The notes beneath the pieces were generated by a model. It ran no database searches and was not told the origin of the DNA. It saw only the letters and a list, made by a program, of their open reading frames with translations. DNA of 64,000 nt from assembly GCF_032362555.1 (NCBI RefSeq), contig NC_083515.1, positions 4,499,001-4,563,000 on the forward strand. The letters run 5' to 3'. The stretch is from Amyelois transitella (taxonomy: Eukaryota > Arthropoda > Insecta > Lepidoptera > Pyralidae). How positions within the stretch are numbered: position 1 is the stretch's first letter; each line of letters opens with the position of its first letter. This document shows positions 13,086 through 25,968 of the stretch, in pieces. The translations under genes were made by a program, and so were the position numbers.

Positions 13086-13781
13086 TGTGTGTAGTTATAA
13101 GAGAGATGAGAGACAATGCCAAGAAATGCGTACATAATCTAATGTGTACTTAGTTTGTATGACAATAATTTAAAGAACTTAGTGTAAGTATATGTTAAAT
13201 ATTATTTAGCGGAAATATAGATAAAATATTTTATCATAGCTTCATGTAGTTGTGAGTTTTCAGCGTGCAAAGTGCAAAGTAGTAGGTATAAATAAAATAA
13301 TAATTACTTATTAAGTAGTCAGATTAAAAAAAAAATTCATATTAATATAAAAAGAAGTGATTAAATATAGCCTTCATTTTGTTTTGCAGTGAAGGATAAC
13401 CCTAGTGCAAAGGTTATGTTAGTTTGAAAAGTACTTTACAATTGAAAGGTATAATACAATTAAGTTATTATAGAAAATTAAGTATTTTCTACACTGGAAG
13501 AAAAGAAATAACGTGCTTACGTACATTCAATTAATTTACCTGATTTAGCCTTAAACTAGCATAGCCATTTTTCTTACGTTGTTCATACAAAAAACCTAAG
13601 TAAGTAAATAAAATAAATATTGCTTAAAAATTTAAATTGATTTCAACATATTTTGATTTCACATAAGCACATGACTACCTACTATAGAATAAAAGATTTG
13701 ATGATACGTAAAGTTTAATTTAAACGATTTATAATGCTTAATTCTACTAGCCCTTTAAATATTTATTTTCAATTTTAATTT

Positions 13782-13812
13782 CTGTATCTTTACAATCTAT
13801 GTAAAGATACAG
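13782..13812. repeat. Perfect 13-bp inverted repeat, 5-nt loop
   Basis: CTGTATCTTTACA at 13782-13794 pairs exactly with TGTAAAGATACAG at 13800-13812. Confidence 0.9.
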
Positions 13813-14194
13813 CTATCTATCTATAATACTTACTAGCATAAGCCTTATTTTTTTTATTTTTCATAAAAAAAACAACCATAATTTTTCTATATACACAATA
13901 ACTAGTACTCGTACAGTAATTTTAGTAAAACATTGCAACCGGTCCCGGAAAAGCAATGTCTCTGTAACGATATTTCTGTCAAAAAAATAACATCCATATC
14001 AAAATTTAAAAAAATAAGTTTCTTGAATATATTATACATATATTGAGTACTAACATATACAACATATAAAGTATGTAATAGTAGGATAAAAATTTGAAAG
14101 AAGATCTGTTTGTTTGAACATTCAGATCTCTGGAACTAAATAAACTAAAACTAAAGAAAGAGTTTATTTGAAACCATTTAACTCCTGAAAGATC

Positions 14195-14295
14195 ATACAT
14201 ACATATTGTCATAGCCATGTCCATATCCCTTGTGGGGTAGATAGAGCTAAAAGTCTTGAAAACACAGAAATACCACGTTCAGCTGTATGTCTGTA
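14195..14295 (+). repeat. Partial (TATG)n-tailed SINE-like element
   Basis: ATACATACATA is followed by TATCCCTTGTGGGGTAGATA, AGTCTTGAAAA and ACCACGTTCAGCTGTATG, the 5' core of the family in + orientation. It is truncated after about 100 bp. Confidence 0.7.
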
Positions 14296-15564
14296 TGAAT
14301 TTAGATTAATAAAGCAGAAGGGGTTGTATTGTAGGCTTAATTGATTTCTGTGCTATGACAAAATACTGGGATTAAATATGGAAATGATTCGATATTCCTT
14401 CCGTATTACCAACTGAATAATATTTTATTATTGTTCAATGAAGAGATTTTATTAGGTATAATTATTTACTTACTCTTCTTGAAGTTGCCTTATTTTTCAA
14501 GTCATGCTTACCTACGAGTACTTTTTGTCGAACTACGAAGTAATAATATTGATAGTAGCGATAAATGCATACGCGTATTTATCTCAAACAACAAGATACC
14601 TAGCTGATGACATAAAGTTATCTTGATCTCAAATGTATTTACTGTATGTATTTCTTTAAGATTGATTTTATGCCGGAAATATAAAACCTACTAAAAACCA
14701 ATCATTTAATTACAGATCACTAAAATCAAAGTTTATTTATTCTTCACTCTTCTGGCAGAAAACTCACTTAGATTCTGCCGAGTGAGGACATTATTCTTAA
14801 GGTGTGTAGAATCCGGGCTTGACCTTGCGATAATTGAAAATTAATCGACTTCTAACTTAGGACACTGAAGACTGAAAAAAATACAGAGTAGTGAAGCAAA
14901 GCAGTAGAAGAGAATTTCTACTTCTAGAAAAAGGAGATAAGGCCATTGTGTAATTTACTTTTGTTGGAAATTTCTATTCAAAAAAAACTATAGACAGTTA
15001 TCATTTAATACTTAGACGATGCTCGTAGCTATCAATGTTTACCGACCTCACATGCGAAACTGGTCATAGATAAACCATGTAATAAATTTACATGGTTATA
15101 CACAACAATAATAATGGTGGTACTTTATGTGCATCGTAATGGGCGTGAATTAGATTTTTGCACGTGCTAAATTATTACTTCTTACATTGTAATACATTGC
15201 AAAAGATGTTACGGTAAGAAGCTTGTAAAATCTTGACTTTTCCAATTCAGGATCATCGTCAAAGGTCAGAAAAAGAATAATACATTTAACTAACAAGATG
15301 AGAATTCCTAAACATCATTTATCGTAAAAAAATACAAGAATAAGCTGAATATCATATTACGAAAATATTTAGGTTCTTGTAACAAAACTTTGATCGGTAT
15401 GGCACAGTCATATTTTCATTTTCTAAAGATATATTTGTCACAAATTTATGAAAACGTTATAAGAATGTGTGAGCAGATGTTTATGAAGAATAAATTATTG
15501 CATTTAACACATACCTACATATATTTTAAAACGCAACAACTATTTTTACTACGCTTTTATTAGC

Positions 15565-15860
15565 TTGGGTTGTATGTATGTATGTATGTATGTAACGGAA
15601 TCTTTGAGCTTAATTTTCACTGATTTCTAAACGTCTGATCAACTTGGAACTTTGCACACGTATCAAGGACCGATGACAATGCAATATTTTGATAAGAGTT
15701 TCTCATTATCCTTATTAAAACTGCCAGGATTAATAAATTCATTTTTAGATCCTTCGTATGAGAGTAAGAGAGACAGAGATAGCACCAGTGCCAGTAATCT
15801 CCATACAAGAAACCAATAAGTTCTGACGTATAAGGAGTCCAAAAAGAGATGTAATATATT
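15565..15860 (+). repeat. (TGTA)n microsatellite followed by an RTE-like repeat tail
   Basis: About six TGTA units at 15571-15594 are followed by the block AACGGAATCTTTGAGC, then ACTTTGCACACGTATCAAGG and ACCGATGACAATGCAATATT. I recognise this as a common non-LTR retrotransposon 3' tail in Lepidoptera. The open frame on the minus strand across it is not a known protein. Confidence 0.5.
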
Positions 15861-16042
15861 TCCATATAATGTTACTATTAACCTGAGGCTTTCTTATTTC
15901 ATCGCATCGCTCCATTTAGAATTACCATTAGAAACAATAGTAGAATTAGTAGAATATTTTAAAACAATAAAAAATATATAAGTAATAAAACAAAAGTAAT
16001 AAATGAAAATTGAACAACTAAATTTACAATAATACAAATAAT

Positions 16043-16200
16043 ATAAACAAAACAATTTAAATCGGAGTGAAAAGCGTGGGGTGCATTTTACTTCATTTTC
16101 ATAACTCTCTTGTCATAAATATATGCTAATAGAATGATTTTAATATTTACTACATCAGGCACCCCATGCTTTTTACTCAGATTTAAATTGTTTTGTTTAT
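16043..16200. repeat. 42-bp inverted repeat around a 74-bp centre (MITE-like or hairpin)
   Basis: The left arm 16043-16084 and right arm 16159-16200 are reverse complements with about four mismatches. They start ATAAACAAAACAATTTAAAT and carry the inner block TGGGGTGC. No target-site duplication is clear, and no second copy was noticed in the window. Confidence 0.8.
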
Positions 16201-17102
16201 AAATTTAATTTTGTTATAATTTTAATCCGAGGTAATTACTACTACAACTGACTATAACTGATTGTTTGACTTGCTACTACTGTTTTATAATTCCTTTGTC
16301 ATTAATTTTTATTTTCTATTTTTTAGTTTGTTATTAGTAAAATTAGTAAGATATACTTAAATAAAACAAAAACGAAATGTTTTTAAAAACGTTGTATTAT
16401 TGACGTTGTGTTATTAACCTTGATGAAAGTTATTTTATGAAAGTCGAGCATACACCTTTTAAAAATACTATGGCGACATAAAAGACAGATTGAATGAATG
16501 CTAATTATGATGTCATATCATTATCGCCAAAAATACATACCATATTATAATTATGCAAATAGGTGACTATTGTTTCTACGTGCGTGAAATTTTACAAGAC
16601 AAATGTTGAGTTCTGTTTGTTATTTCTATTTTTGGACAGAAATTAGGCAAAAATCAAGATTTTATTTTTTCTCAAAAAACCGGGAACAATCGGGAGCAAA
16701 TATTCAAGTTAAGTGTATACTAAACAGAAGAGTGATGAATGTGAAAGAAAGCTGAATGCAGTGATTGTGGTAAGTAGGAATATGTAGTATCTGCCTATCC
16801 CTTTAGGAAAGTGGCGTTTACGAAATGGCTTGTAAAGGGACGTTTCAGGTGTGGTCAAATATGATAATGAATTGTTAGCTAAGCACCGCTCCTATTTGTT
16901 TAAAAACTGTCATGACCATAGAACAGATAAAAAAAACTGAGTGTAAAAAACATTGTTCTTATCAATACTTTCAATATATATTTATTATTTTCAGTGAATA
17001 ATGATGCTCGAACGATACATTGTTTTGTTCCTATTTTCGTTTCCTAACTTATGTCACCAAAATAAAATTTTCACGTGCAAGGATTGTATAGATTTATTGT
17101 TA

Positions 17103-17133
17103 CATTTACGAAGACGTATAATCTTCGTAAATG
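17103..17133. repeat. Perfect 12-bp inverted repeat, 7-nt loop
   Basis: CATTTACGAAGA at 17103-17114 pairs exactly with TCTTCGTAAATG at 17122-17133. Confidence 0.9.
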
Positions 17134-18653
17134 AGAATGTTATGTGTTACGTCTTAATCTAAAGACAAATGGGTTGAAACTCTAAATTAATATGTAATTT
17201 TTGAAATTTGGATTAAATTAAAATTTATTCGCATGAAATGTATTAGTGTTAATAGTATGTAGTTATGATACTTACTATGTAGAATAGAATAATATTATGT
17301 AGAATAGTAAGTAACGCATTTTACACTAATAATGTTTGGTGAAGGACTATACTTTATTAATTTTCAATGATACAAAAACAACATTCGGCTATACAGTCAA
17401 AGGAATTGTCTTATAATAATGAGAGAGAATAGATAGATGACATTATTATCAAAATGTAAATGAAAATATCATTAATACAATGAACTTGTAACGCACGTTA
17501 ATGATGTTTGCTCCCTGAATAAAAGACCCGGAATTCGAATTAAGAATTTAATTTATTTCAATTGACTAATTTACATTAAAATGGTACATCAAAATGGTTT
17601 CAAGAATATGCAATCATTAGATATGTTTGGGTTTTATGACAAATGTATCTTAATTTTATTTAATGAAAACGGACCTAATCTCTGACCTTTAAAAATGAAA
17701 TATTTCTACAAATTTAACTTTAGCAAGAACATATTCACAAAATATTTCGTTAAAAACGATCGATTGTCATAACACTTATTTGATTGTAGATTTTCAAGCT
17801 TTGTTTTATTTAATGAGAACAGTCAGAAACGGGTACACAGACCCAATGGTCTTGAAAAATATTGCACGGCCGTGTTCAGCTTCAGCCATTATCCAGTCAT
17901 TCATTCATTCAGTCATCCAGCCGAACGTGTTCAGTTGTTTGACCTAATGTTGGAAGTAAAGTTAATGTTATGGTCTGGTATGGCGCACCTTGTTCCAGAT
18001 ATGGCCATATCTAAAAAGCGGCAGGAATAAATAAAATAAAGAGATTGCAAAAATACGGTCTTTACTTTTCCACTGACTAAACGAGACACCAAAAAAACAC
18101 TAGTCAAAAAATGACATAAGGATAAAAGAAACATTTTGAAACCCAACCTTTTTGGTCATCCCCAACAGTTAAGATGATGGAAGAAGTTATGAATTGCTCT
18201 GATAGAACAAAGGGCGATTAAATATTTTTCATTATCTGTTGCCATAAATTGCGTAACAAAATACATTTTTATCAAATTTGTGCAGTTTGTAATAAACATT
18301 ATATTACTCTATTAAATATATTAAATATCTATAAAATGCACGTGAAACTGAATTGTTCGTCGGCAATCTATCAGGTGGCTAATGACTACACAAATTACTT
18401 CCTCATACTTAGGTACCTCAGCACGAACTTGCCAAAATTTGTTACCAATACTATCCTTGACTGAAACGCGGCAGTGACACTTCAATGGAAATCTATGTAC
18501 TTTAAATGTAACGTTTTTCCTGATTTGTGTTCTATACCTATCAGTTTGTTCTTTGGCATTAACGTGGCGCGTTTAGTTCATTAGTATTCAGAATTTTTGC
18601 GGTGCGAGCGATTAATACTGAAATTGTGCTTGTTTTTTTTTAGGTGAGCCAAG

Positions 18654-21600
18654 ATGTTGAAAGGATGGAGGCTTACGTTATCAAAATGTGAGTTTATTAT
18701 TTATTTTTACTTTTTATTTTTTTTATAGATAAGGATGTCATATTTGATTAAAGAGTAATTCGTAAAACTAATGAATGAACATGTATGATATACATAGTTA
18801 TACTTTATTCATTTAAAGGTTTCTAATTTTAGGTTTTGCCTTTCGTAAAAATTATAATATTCTGTTTTTTGATTTATATATGAAACTTGTGGTTCTGTCA
18901 AATAAAATTAAGAAGAAACTAATGTACTTTATGCACTTTGTACACTCGTACATTTTGTTATTCTTTTTGTCAACTTCAAGTAAGATTAAAATAAATTAAT
19001 GCTATCAGTAAAGTTTCATCTGAGTTCTATCATAATGAAAAGAGAGATGATTGTGTATTGTATTTATTAATATAATACTCTACTGAATATTAAAGCTATC
19101 TAAGTGCAACTAGATCCTAACTAATATTATAAATGCGATAGTAGGTAAGATTGTTTGTTTGTTGCCGCTTCACGCATTATGTACTGATCTAATCTTCTTG
19201 AAATTTTGCATTTAAAAATTAAAAAAGACCGGAGTAGGACATGGGGTAATTTTATTCTGGTAATTAAACTACAGTTCACGTAGAATTTGCAAAAAACCTG
19301 TATTACATTATGGGTGGCGCCAAATTCACGCGTCTTGGTGGCACTATATTCGACTGGCCGAAGCTGTGGGTAAAAGCTAGTATAAATTAAAAGTACTGTA
19401 ATAAAAGAAATTTCGGAAGGAGTAATTACTTACTTTACAAGGTTTAAAAATATTTGGCCATTTGACACGTACTCGCCTTAAAAATTTTCCATGCACTTGA
19501 TGCTTACTTTTATTAGAGGAAACACTTAAAATCTTTAAGTTCCATTAATTTCTCACCATTTACAAGAGTAAAATATACATATTCTTTACTTACAGTTTTC
19601 ATAATACCCCAGCGGTATGTATTAGCCATTATGGCACTTTTGGCCATAGCCAATGCTTATACAATGAGGGTATGTTTAAACATGGCTATCACGCAAATGG
19701 TCAAGAAGACGACTGCCGTTGAAGGTGACGCACATTACGACCCAAATGCATGTCCGGACAAGACTGAAATTTCTGGAGTCAGCAATGTTACTACCGAATT
19801 ATTACTATCCAGAGCAGATGAGGTATGTGGATTTACTAATGATTTTGTTCTTTTTGAATGTGGATGAATGAGATAATGCCTGCAGTCTGCCCGTGCAAAT
19901 CTCTTTCTGTTCCCGTAGGAATTTCGAGATTTTTTCTCAGTGCTTACTTAGAATTTACGCCTAGTAGTTTCAGGTGTAGGTACGTATGTTTGCTGTTGGT
20001 ACTGACCAACTTTATGAAATAATTTTTTTTAAAGATTTATACCTATTTTTCTTGCTGATTGTCTTACACTCGTGAAAATATACCAAATTATATTAAATCG
20101 TCAATTATCGTTCGTATCAAATTGTTCACTTTTTATGTCATATATCATTGAAATGCAGTAAGCCAAGTAAAAGATAGTTAATGTTTGAATAGGGTATTCT
20201 GTTTATATAACACTTACATGAAAGCAAAATTCCCAGAATTAAATGTAAATACAAGAACCGATAGAAGTAATGCGAAACATACAAACATACAGTCATTAGA
20301 TAATGATTGCATGAGTAAATATTTTACTACGAGTGAGTTTATTGCTATCAGTATCCGTGTTTTGGTCGTCGTTAAAAAATATTGGTCTATTATTTCGATT
20401 TCTATGATTTTATTTACTGTTATTGCTATGTCCATTCTAATCCCTTATTCATAAACGTTGGCAAGGTAGGTATATGTCATATGTTCCCTATCTCTCTTTC
20501 TTTAAGTGTAAAGTGTAAGTGTAAGAAAAAGAGAAAAGATAAGACTTATGTCTTATCAAATGTCCTGAGTCGGCTCCAAGAATGGTATTCCATTCTTAGT
20601 AAAGATGTTGACAAACATGTTGAGTACCTCCGAAATTTACCCGCAATATTACGATTTTAAATAAACACTCCCCTCTTTGATATTTGAAATGTATATCATA
20701 TAACTCTTAAAGTTCATTATACAACTATTTATGAACATTTTCCACAAAAAACTGTCTCAACACATTTCTCTAAACAAAGCACTTTATTCGGCAACTAAAT
20801 ACGTAACCATGGTCTATATAAGTCGCCATCATGTCAAGCTATCTATTGAAATCGATAAACTACAAAGTCGCCACTTGAATAACTGGGTTTATGCTCATGT
20901 GATAAGATACTTCAAGTTTCTTCGTTGGGTGCATAGCTTAGACACAGACAGTACGCTATCTTAATCCTGTTCAAGCATGGCGCGTGTTTTCTTGACAAGT
21001 CGTACATACTCGTACCATACCTACCTACCTACATACCTTAGAGCTTGCCTCTTTTCCCCGAGGATTAATTATGAATGCGCCTAGAAACTACATTTTTATT
21101 ATTTTGATTCATCCACATTCTTTAATATTTTCATTTAGATTCAAATCGTATAATAGGCAAATTCAACTATTATCTAAATAACCGTAAACTAGGCAAAATA
21201 GCTATGACTTATCCTTTTTCTTATCTTGAGAACGTCTGGTAGGAAAATTAATGAATAGCGTGTGACGCTATAATTACATTTTCTCTGAGATTATTTGTAA
21301 ACTTTGTTATTCCTATGGTAGTCAACAAATACTTTTTTTTACCATTTCAATTCCTTTAACCTATTTTTATATGTCAAGTTGGATAGCAATTGTACTAATT
21401 AAATAACCAATTCTACTAAGTAATAGTTTTTTGCGCAGGGCTTAGCTCCCGTAGGAATTCCCAGATAAAAAGTAACTATGTTCCTTCTAAAAGTCTATTC
21501 TATGCCTGTGCCAAATGTCCAGTAGATTTGAGTTTATACGTAAAAAAACAAAATAAAAATGTTTGCTCATTTATAATATTTGAATGGTATAGTATTGATA

Positions 21601-24600
21601 GCATCAATTCAGCGGAATAAGTAAAAAAGCCTATTTAGACCAATTCTAGGTTTTGGAAAAAGCTTTTATTTGTAAGGAAAATAAAGTACCCGGTTAAACG
21701 CCGTGTAATTTGACACTCAACATAACATAATGTTTGTAAACAACCGACCTGTCAATCGACGGCTGAGAGGGTAGCTTTACTATTAAGTGAATATATTCGT
21801 TTCCATTCCAGCCCATTTATTTCGAATGGAGCGAAGCCACCCAAGGTTTGCTTCTGGGCTCTTTCTACTATGGCTACGTACTGACCCACGTTCCAGGAGG
21901 GATGTTGGCGGAGAGATTTGGGGGAAAATGGGTGCTGGGTTTGGGGTTATTTTCCACTGCCATTTGCACCTTCATCACACCAATCACAGTGAGATACGGA
22001 GGGGCTACGGCCTTGTTTATACTTCGCGTCATCGAAGGTTTGGGAGAGGTAATTGGCTGATTTGATTAATTACGTTTATGTGGAAATAAATAGTTAAGGT
22101 TAAGTCGGCCCGGGCCCCTAAATACTTCTGTGGAGGGTACACCCGGGAACACGCAGAGATGAGAGAAAGAATGAGAAAATGAAAAAAAAATTTTAAAAGA
22201 TTAATAATTTAGTTAGCCTCCAAATTTTATGTTTGAAAAAATATATAAAGATAAATCCTGTTTTGTAAAGTATATAACTTAGGCGCTAGCAACCTATCAC
22301 GTGTCCATTAAGCCATCCTAAAAAGCTAAAAGTGTTGAAGTAACAATATAATATGTGTATTTTATGTAATGAAAAGTGTGTGTTTCCTCTACATAGTTTC
22401 TTACAAGACCTATGAAGCGCCTTATGAACAGCTGGGTTGACGGCTACCATTAAACGAGGTTCTGTTCATTTCCAGGGTCCAACCATGCCAGGTCTGATGG
22501 CAATGTTGTCTCGCTGGGCGCCCAAGGCTGAGAGGGCCAGATTCGGTGCCATAGTGTTTGGTGGAGCACAAATAGGCAACATTGCTGGGTCATACATCTC
22601 TGGGCTGATCATGCATGATGGTAGCTGGGAAAGCGTCTTCTACTTTTTCGGAGGAATTGGGATCATTTGGTGTCTTGTTTGGGTAAATATATTAATTAAT
22701 TAAAGAATATTTAATTTTCTTTCAATAAAAAAATATGTAAAAAGGATTTTTGGCATGCAGCCATGGAAATGAATTAAGTAGTAAACAAATGTTTTGTTAT
22801 ATGTCGAGATACAATTTTATTCATATTATTTATATTTGTAATAATGTGTGTTCATTATATTTGTTCCGTTTTTGCGATGAAGAGGATGGTTATTTTTTTA
22901 CAAGCATAGGTTTTTAATGTTATATTTATTTCATGAAGACGAATGCGCAGTTATTAATAAACAAAACAAAACATTTGAAAAGTAAACTTTTTTGAATGTA
23001 TGCCATTTTTACTACTCGCAGCATATGTATTCTATGAATCTTATTTATTAAAGAATTCAATAAATAATCTCATGATAGCCGTCATAACAATAGTAAGGAA
23101 ATAGTTCGTGAGTTATGAAATTTTATTGGATAATAATGACCTTTTCACGCAAGGATATCGCAGTTATTACACGAAACGACTAAAGCGGAAAACACTGCGG
23201 TATTGTCTACTTAGAGGTCTAATGATAGCTCTTCACATATACTTACCAATGCAAAGAAAAAAACAAAAGAATAAGAAGAAAGAACTGAACCCTATTGTTT
23301 TTTCAAGCATATAGCAAAAGCTCGGCGTGGATAATTGTCGGAGTCTGAAGTAGGAATTTTGTCTTAGTTTTTACAGACATACCTAAATACTTGTAAAAAA
23401 ATGTATTTCCGCCCAAGTTGATTGGTAAACCACACGCATTTCATTACTCGGTTAATTGTTTTCTGTCAATCTTTGAAATACCTAAGTATTTTATCCGACC
23501 TACATATTGGACATCTTTTAATTAAATTCGCATTTCTATTTTCAGTCAGTATTGTGCTACAGTACTCCTAACACTCACCCTTTCATATCTGATGCTGAGA
23601 AGAAATTCTTGAATGAAAACGTTGAAACTCTGATTAACAGCAAGAACAAAAAGTTGGACCCTACTCCGTGGAAAGCCGTGGTGCGCTCTGTGCCTCTTTG
23701 GGCTCTTATTATAGCCGCTGTGAGTAAAATGCATATTCTTTTTGTTTTAATATGTTTGAAATATACTGATGGCATTAAAAAATATCAAAGGTCATAGCAT
23801 TCAATTACATTTTTTTATTCTATATACTAAAATGGTGGGTCAAGGCTACATTTTAGCGTTTGTTTATAAAAAAAAACAAAACAAAATATACCGTTTTATT
23901 ACAGGTTGGTCACGACTGGGGATACTTCACTATGGTGACAGATCTACCAAAGTACATGACAGACGTCCTGAAATTCAACATCAAGTCCACCGGTCTCCTG
24001 TCTTCTCTTCCCTATGTAGCCATGTGGTTCTCGTCGTTCGTGTTTGGCATGATTTGTGATTTCTGCGTTAAGAGGAGCTACCACAGTATTGCCAGTGCCA
24101 GAAAGATTTATACCACAATTGGTAAGTGTCAGTGGCAGTTTATGAGCATGTGAATCTGTCACTTAAAGTCTTCTGAACGGATTTTGATGTGACTTAAACC
24201 TAGCTTGTGCTTTATAACGAAAGCTAGTTTAGCTTTTGTGATAAAACACACATGCTACAATGTACATAAAATTGAAAGCTTGTATGGTCATAATTAATGA
24301 TTTGATGAAATTGATTTGAATGTGTTCAAATCTCGCTTGCATCGGGTTTGTTAAAGGCATCCTTAGGATTCCAATGAGTTAGCAATTGCAATTCAAATAT
24401 TATTTGCAGATTCAAAGTTGTATTAAATAGTATCGGTGACAAAAAAATTGAGATAAAGCGGAAAAGCAGTAGTCGTAAAAATCTGGTAATCAACAATTGT
24501 ACTTTATCTATCGCATAGCTACTCGTATCATATAACACTATTCTAACATTATAACCATAGTGTGATGATATAAATTTTGTCAAGATAGATTGACAGCCAG

Positions 24601-25903
24601 TGTAAAGTTGCGTACAGATTATATAACAAAACATGTTTTATATAAATTTTATAAAACATCCATGTCTACCCCGCAAGGAATATAGACGTGACTATGACTT
24701 TATGTATGTATGTAAACCAAATTACTATATTTCTGTGGTAAAAAAATATATCAATTTATTCCAGCCGCCACGGGTCCAGGTATTTGCATCATCATGGCCT
24801 CCTACTCCGGTTGCGACACTACTCTCGCGGTCGTCTGGTTCGTCCTAGCTATGACCCTCATGGGTGCCTACTACAGCGGCATGAAGATCAACCCATTGGA
24901 CATCACTCCAAACTACACTGGAACCATCACAGCTCTTGTTAACGGAACTGCGGCTATATCTGCAATCATTTCACCATATCTTATTGGTTTATTAACGCCG
25001 CAGGTGGGTTTAATTTTCTGTTTTAAAATTATAACCAAATCGGGTTGGTGGAATGATTTTTGTTGTGGAGGTCTGATGAGAGTCGCTTCGTGTAAATATC
25101 TGACTTACCCAATCATTGTCAAAAGGAGCTCCACGAGCTCGTCTCCAGATTAGAATTTATAAGGGATTTATGTCAGGAAGAAAGAAAGAAGCGGCTTCCT
25201 CTAGAAGGACAAAACTAGGTCAAAAATTTGGAGTTAATTGTTTAATAGATAGAGGGTCGGTGGTCGAATCTGTAAGGTACAAATGCGTGATGCGCATAAA
25301 AGACACAGGTTCAAATCCCAACTTCACCATGTAGCAATGAATACTAACCGGTGCTCTTACGGTGAGTAAGTACTATTTTTTTGTGAGGAAACCTGCAAAT
25401 TCAGGCAACTTGACGTGTAACCATGGTCGATCCAATACGGATTAGGTTCTTCTGCAATGGTCTAATCCAGGATCCATGTTCAAAGGCATATCCTGGGGTC
25501 TTCTCCAGAGTGGTGAAGATGCGCTCAGGACTAAAGCCTGGGGAAGATAAAGAATTGTTTCCCAGATAAATCGTGAGATACGTGGTCGCAGTCCAATACG
25601 CTGGTCCGATCATATCCGCACCACTGTAGATTCCACTATCCATAACGTCCTCCAATTAAACATCTATCTTATTTTCAGTCTACACTCAAACAATGGCGGA
25701 TTGCATTCTGGGTCAGTCTCGCCATTCTTGTCATCACGAATATCATTTATGTGATATTCGCCAAAGCTGATCAGCAATGGTGGGATGACGTGAAGAAACA
25801 TGGTTATCCAGCAAATTGGAAACATGGACCTTTGCCCACAAGAGCTAAGGACTCGGAAGAACAGAAACACGAAGAAAAAGTAGACACCAAAGAGAAAAAC
25901 TAA
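18654..25903 (+). CDS. MFS transporter A, SLC17-like (putative inorganic phosphate cotransporter type)
   Basis: Eight exons: 18654-18687, 19596-19822, 21812-22048, 22476-22682, 23546-23719, 23905-24121, 24765-25003 and 25679-25903, all GT-AG and in frame, giving 519 aa, a normal length for the family. SLC17 members are 12-helix membrane carriers moving organic or inorganic anions with Na+ or H+; the substrate here cannot be read. Visible marks are TM1 at about residues 20-42, then an extracellular loop with NVT and HYDPNACPD. The GG..AERFGGKW turn between TM2 and TM3 (116-127) is typical, as is arginine 159 in LRVIEG of TM4. RWAPKAERARFGA follows TM4; GHDWGYFTMVTDLPKY marks TM7; SGMKINPLD and PNYTG lie in the C-terminal half. 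TM12 (about 453-472) is followed by QQWWDDV..HGYP..WKHGPL and a charged tail. The start codon begins an 11-residue N-terminus matching paralogues B and C. First of a tandem array; a T-rich tract ending in AG at 18643 could alternatively be a 5' UTR acceptor. Confidence 0.92.
19115..19390 (+). repeat. RTE-like LINE tail relic in intron 1 of transporter A
   Basis: CTAATATTATAAATGCGA with GTTTGTTTGTT, TGGGTGGCGCCAAATTC and AGCTGTGGGTAAAAGCTAGT are in the order seen in common lepidopteran RTE-derived repeats. The first motif recurs at 55383. Confidence 0.5.
20538..20597. repeat. Two adjacent perfect 8-bp hairpins
   Basis: GATAAGAC/GTCTTATC at 20538-20557 and AAGAATGG/CCATTCTT at 20578-20597 each have a 4-nt loop. 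They lie in the second intron of transporter A, with no further sign of function. Confidence 0.85.
22098..22180 (+). repeat. Interspersed repeat shared with 39785-39905
   Basis: CGGCCCGGGC, AATACTTCTGTGGAGGGT and GAACACGCAGAGATGAGAGA are found again, slightly changed, at 39830-39905 (CCCGGGCTCGAAACACTTCTATGGAGGGT, AACACGCAGAGAGATAAGAGA). The family is unnamed as far as I can tell. It sits in an intron of transporter A. Confidence 0.6.
24655..24715 (-). repeat. Fragment of the (TATG)n-tailed element with its tail
   Basis: TGTCTACCCCGCAAGGAATA, TAGACGTGAC and TATGTATGTATG are the terminal part of the family in minus orientation, just upstream of exon 7 of transporter A. Confidence 0.7.
25048..25140 (+). 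repeat. 3' fragment of tRNA-derived SINE
   Basis: GGAGGTCTGATGAGAGTCGCTTCGTG, TGACTTACCCAATCATTG and the ACGAGCTCG block match the 3' half of the SINE at 52015. It lies just after the donor of exon 7 of transporter A. Confidence 0.6.
25241..25560 (+). repeat. Worn copy of tRNA-derived SINE (head plus body)
   Basis: The head GGTGGTCGAATCTG..., GCGTGATGCGCATAAAAG and ACACAGGTTCAAATCCCAAC (B box) corresponds to the tRNA-like head at 52020. The body has TACTAACCGGTGCTCTTACGG, GAGGAAACCTGCA and GATCCATGTTCAAAGG, then a CCAGAGTGGTGAAGATGCG block. It fills much of the last intron of transporter A. Confidence 0.65.
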
Positions 25904-25962
25904 TGACTGCTTAAATGTAATTAGGTTTAACTTAATTTATTCAAGGTATTGATAAGTTTCAA

Positions 25963-25968
25963 ATTAAA
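25963..25968 (+). terminator. Likely poly(A) signal of transporter A (ATTAAA)
   Basis: ATTAAA lies 60 bp after the stop, with a GT/T-rich stretch (ATGTGTTTTATT) about 20 bp further on. No canonical AATAAA lies closer. Confidence 0.45.

Larger units (their letters stand above)
6862..18640. other. About 11.8 kb without a recognised gene
   Basis: AT-rich DNA with no exon that fits a known family on either strand. The early part, to perhaps 8.2 kb, may be distal iRhom 3' UTR because extra AATAAA signals occur. The rest contains perfect hairpins (9913-9946, 13782-13812, 17103-17133), worn SINE fragments (11030-11300, 12985-13085, 14195-14290), an RTE-like tail (15565-15860) and a larger inverted repeat (16043-16200). 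Confidence 0.6.

Noticed and set aside
20185..20964. Several open frames of 70-90 codons in intron 2 of transporter A
   Set aside because: Composition typical of AT-rich intron, no conserved motif, no splice signals joining them to neighbouring exons.
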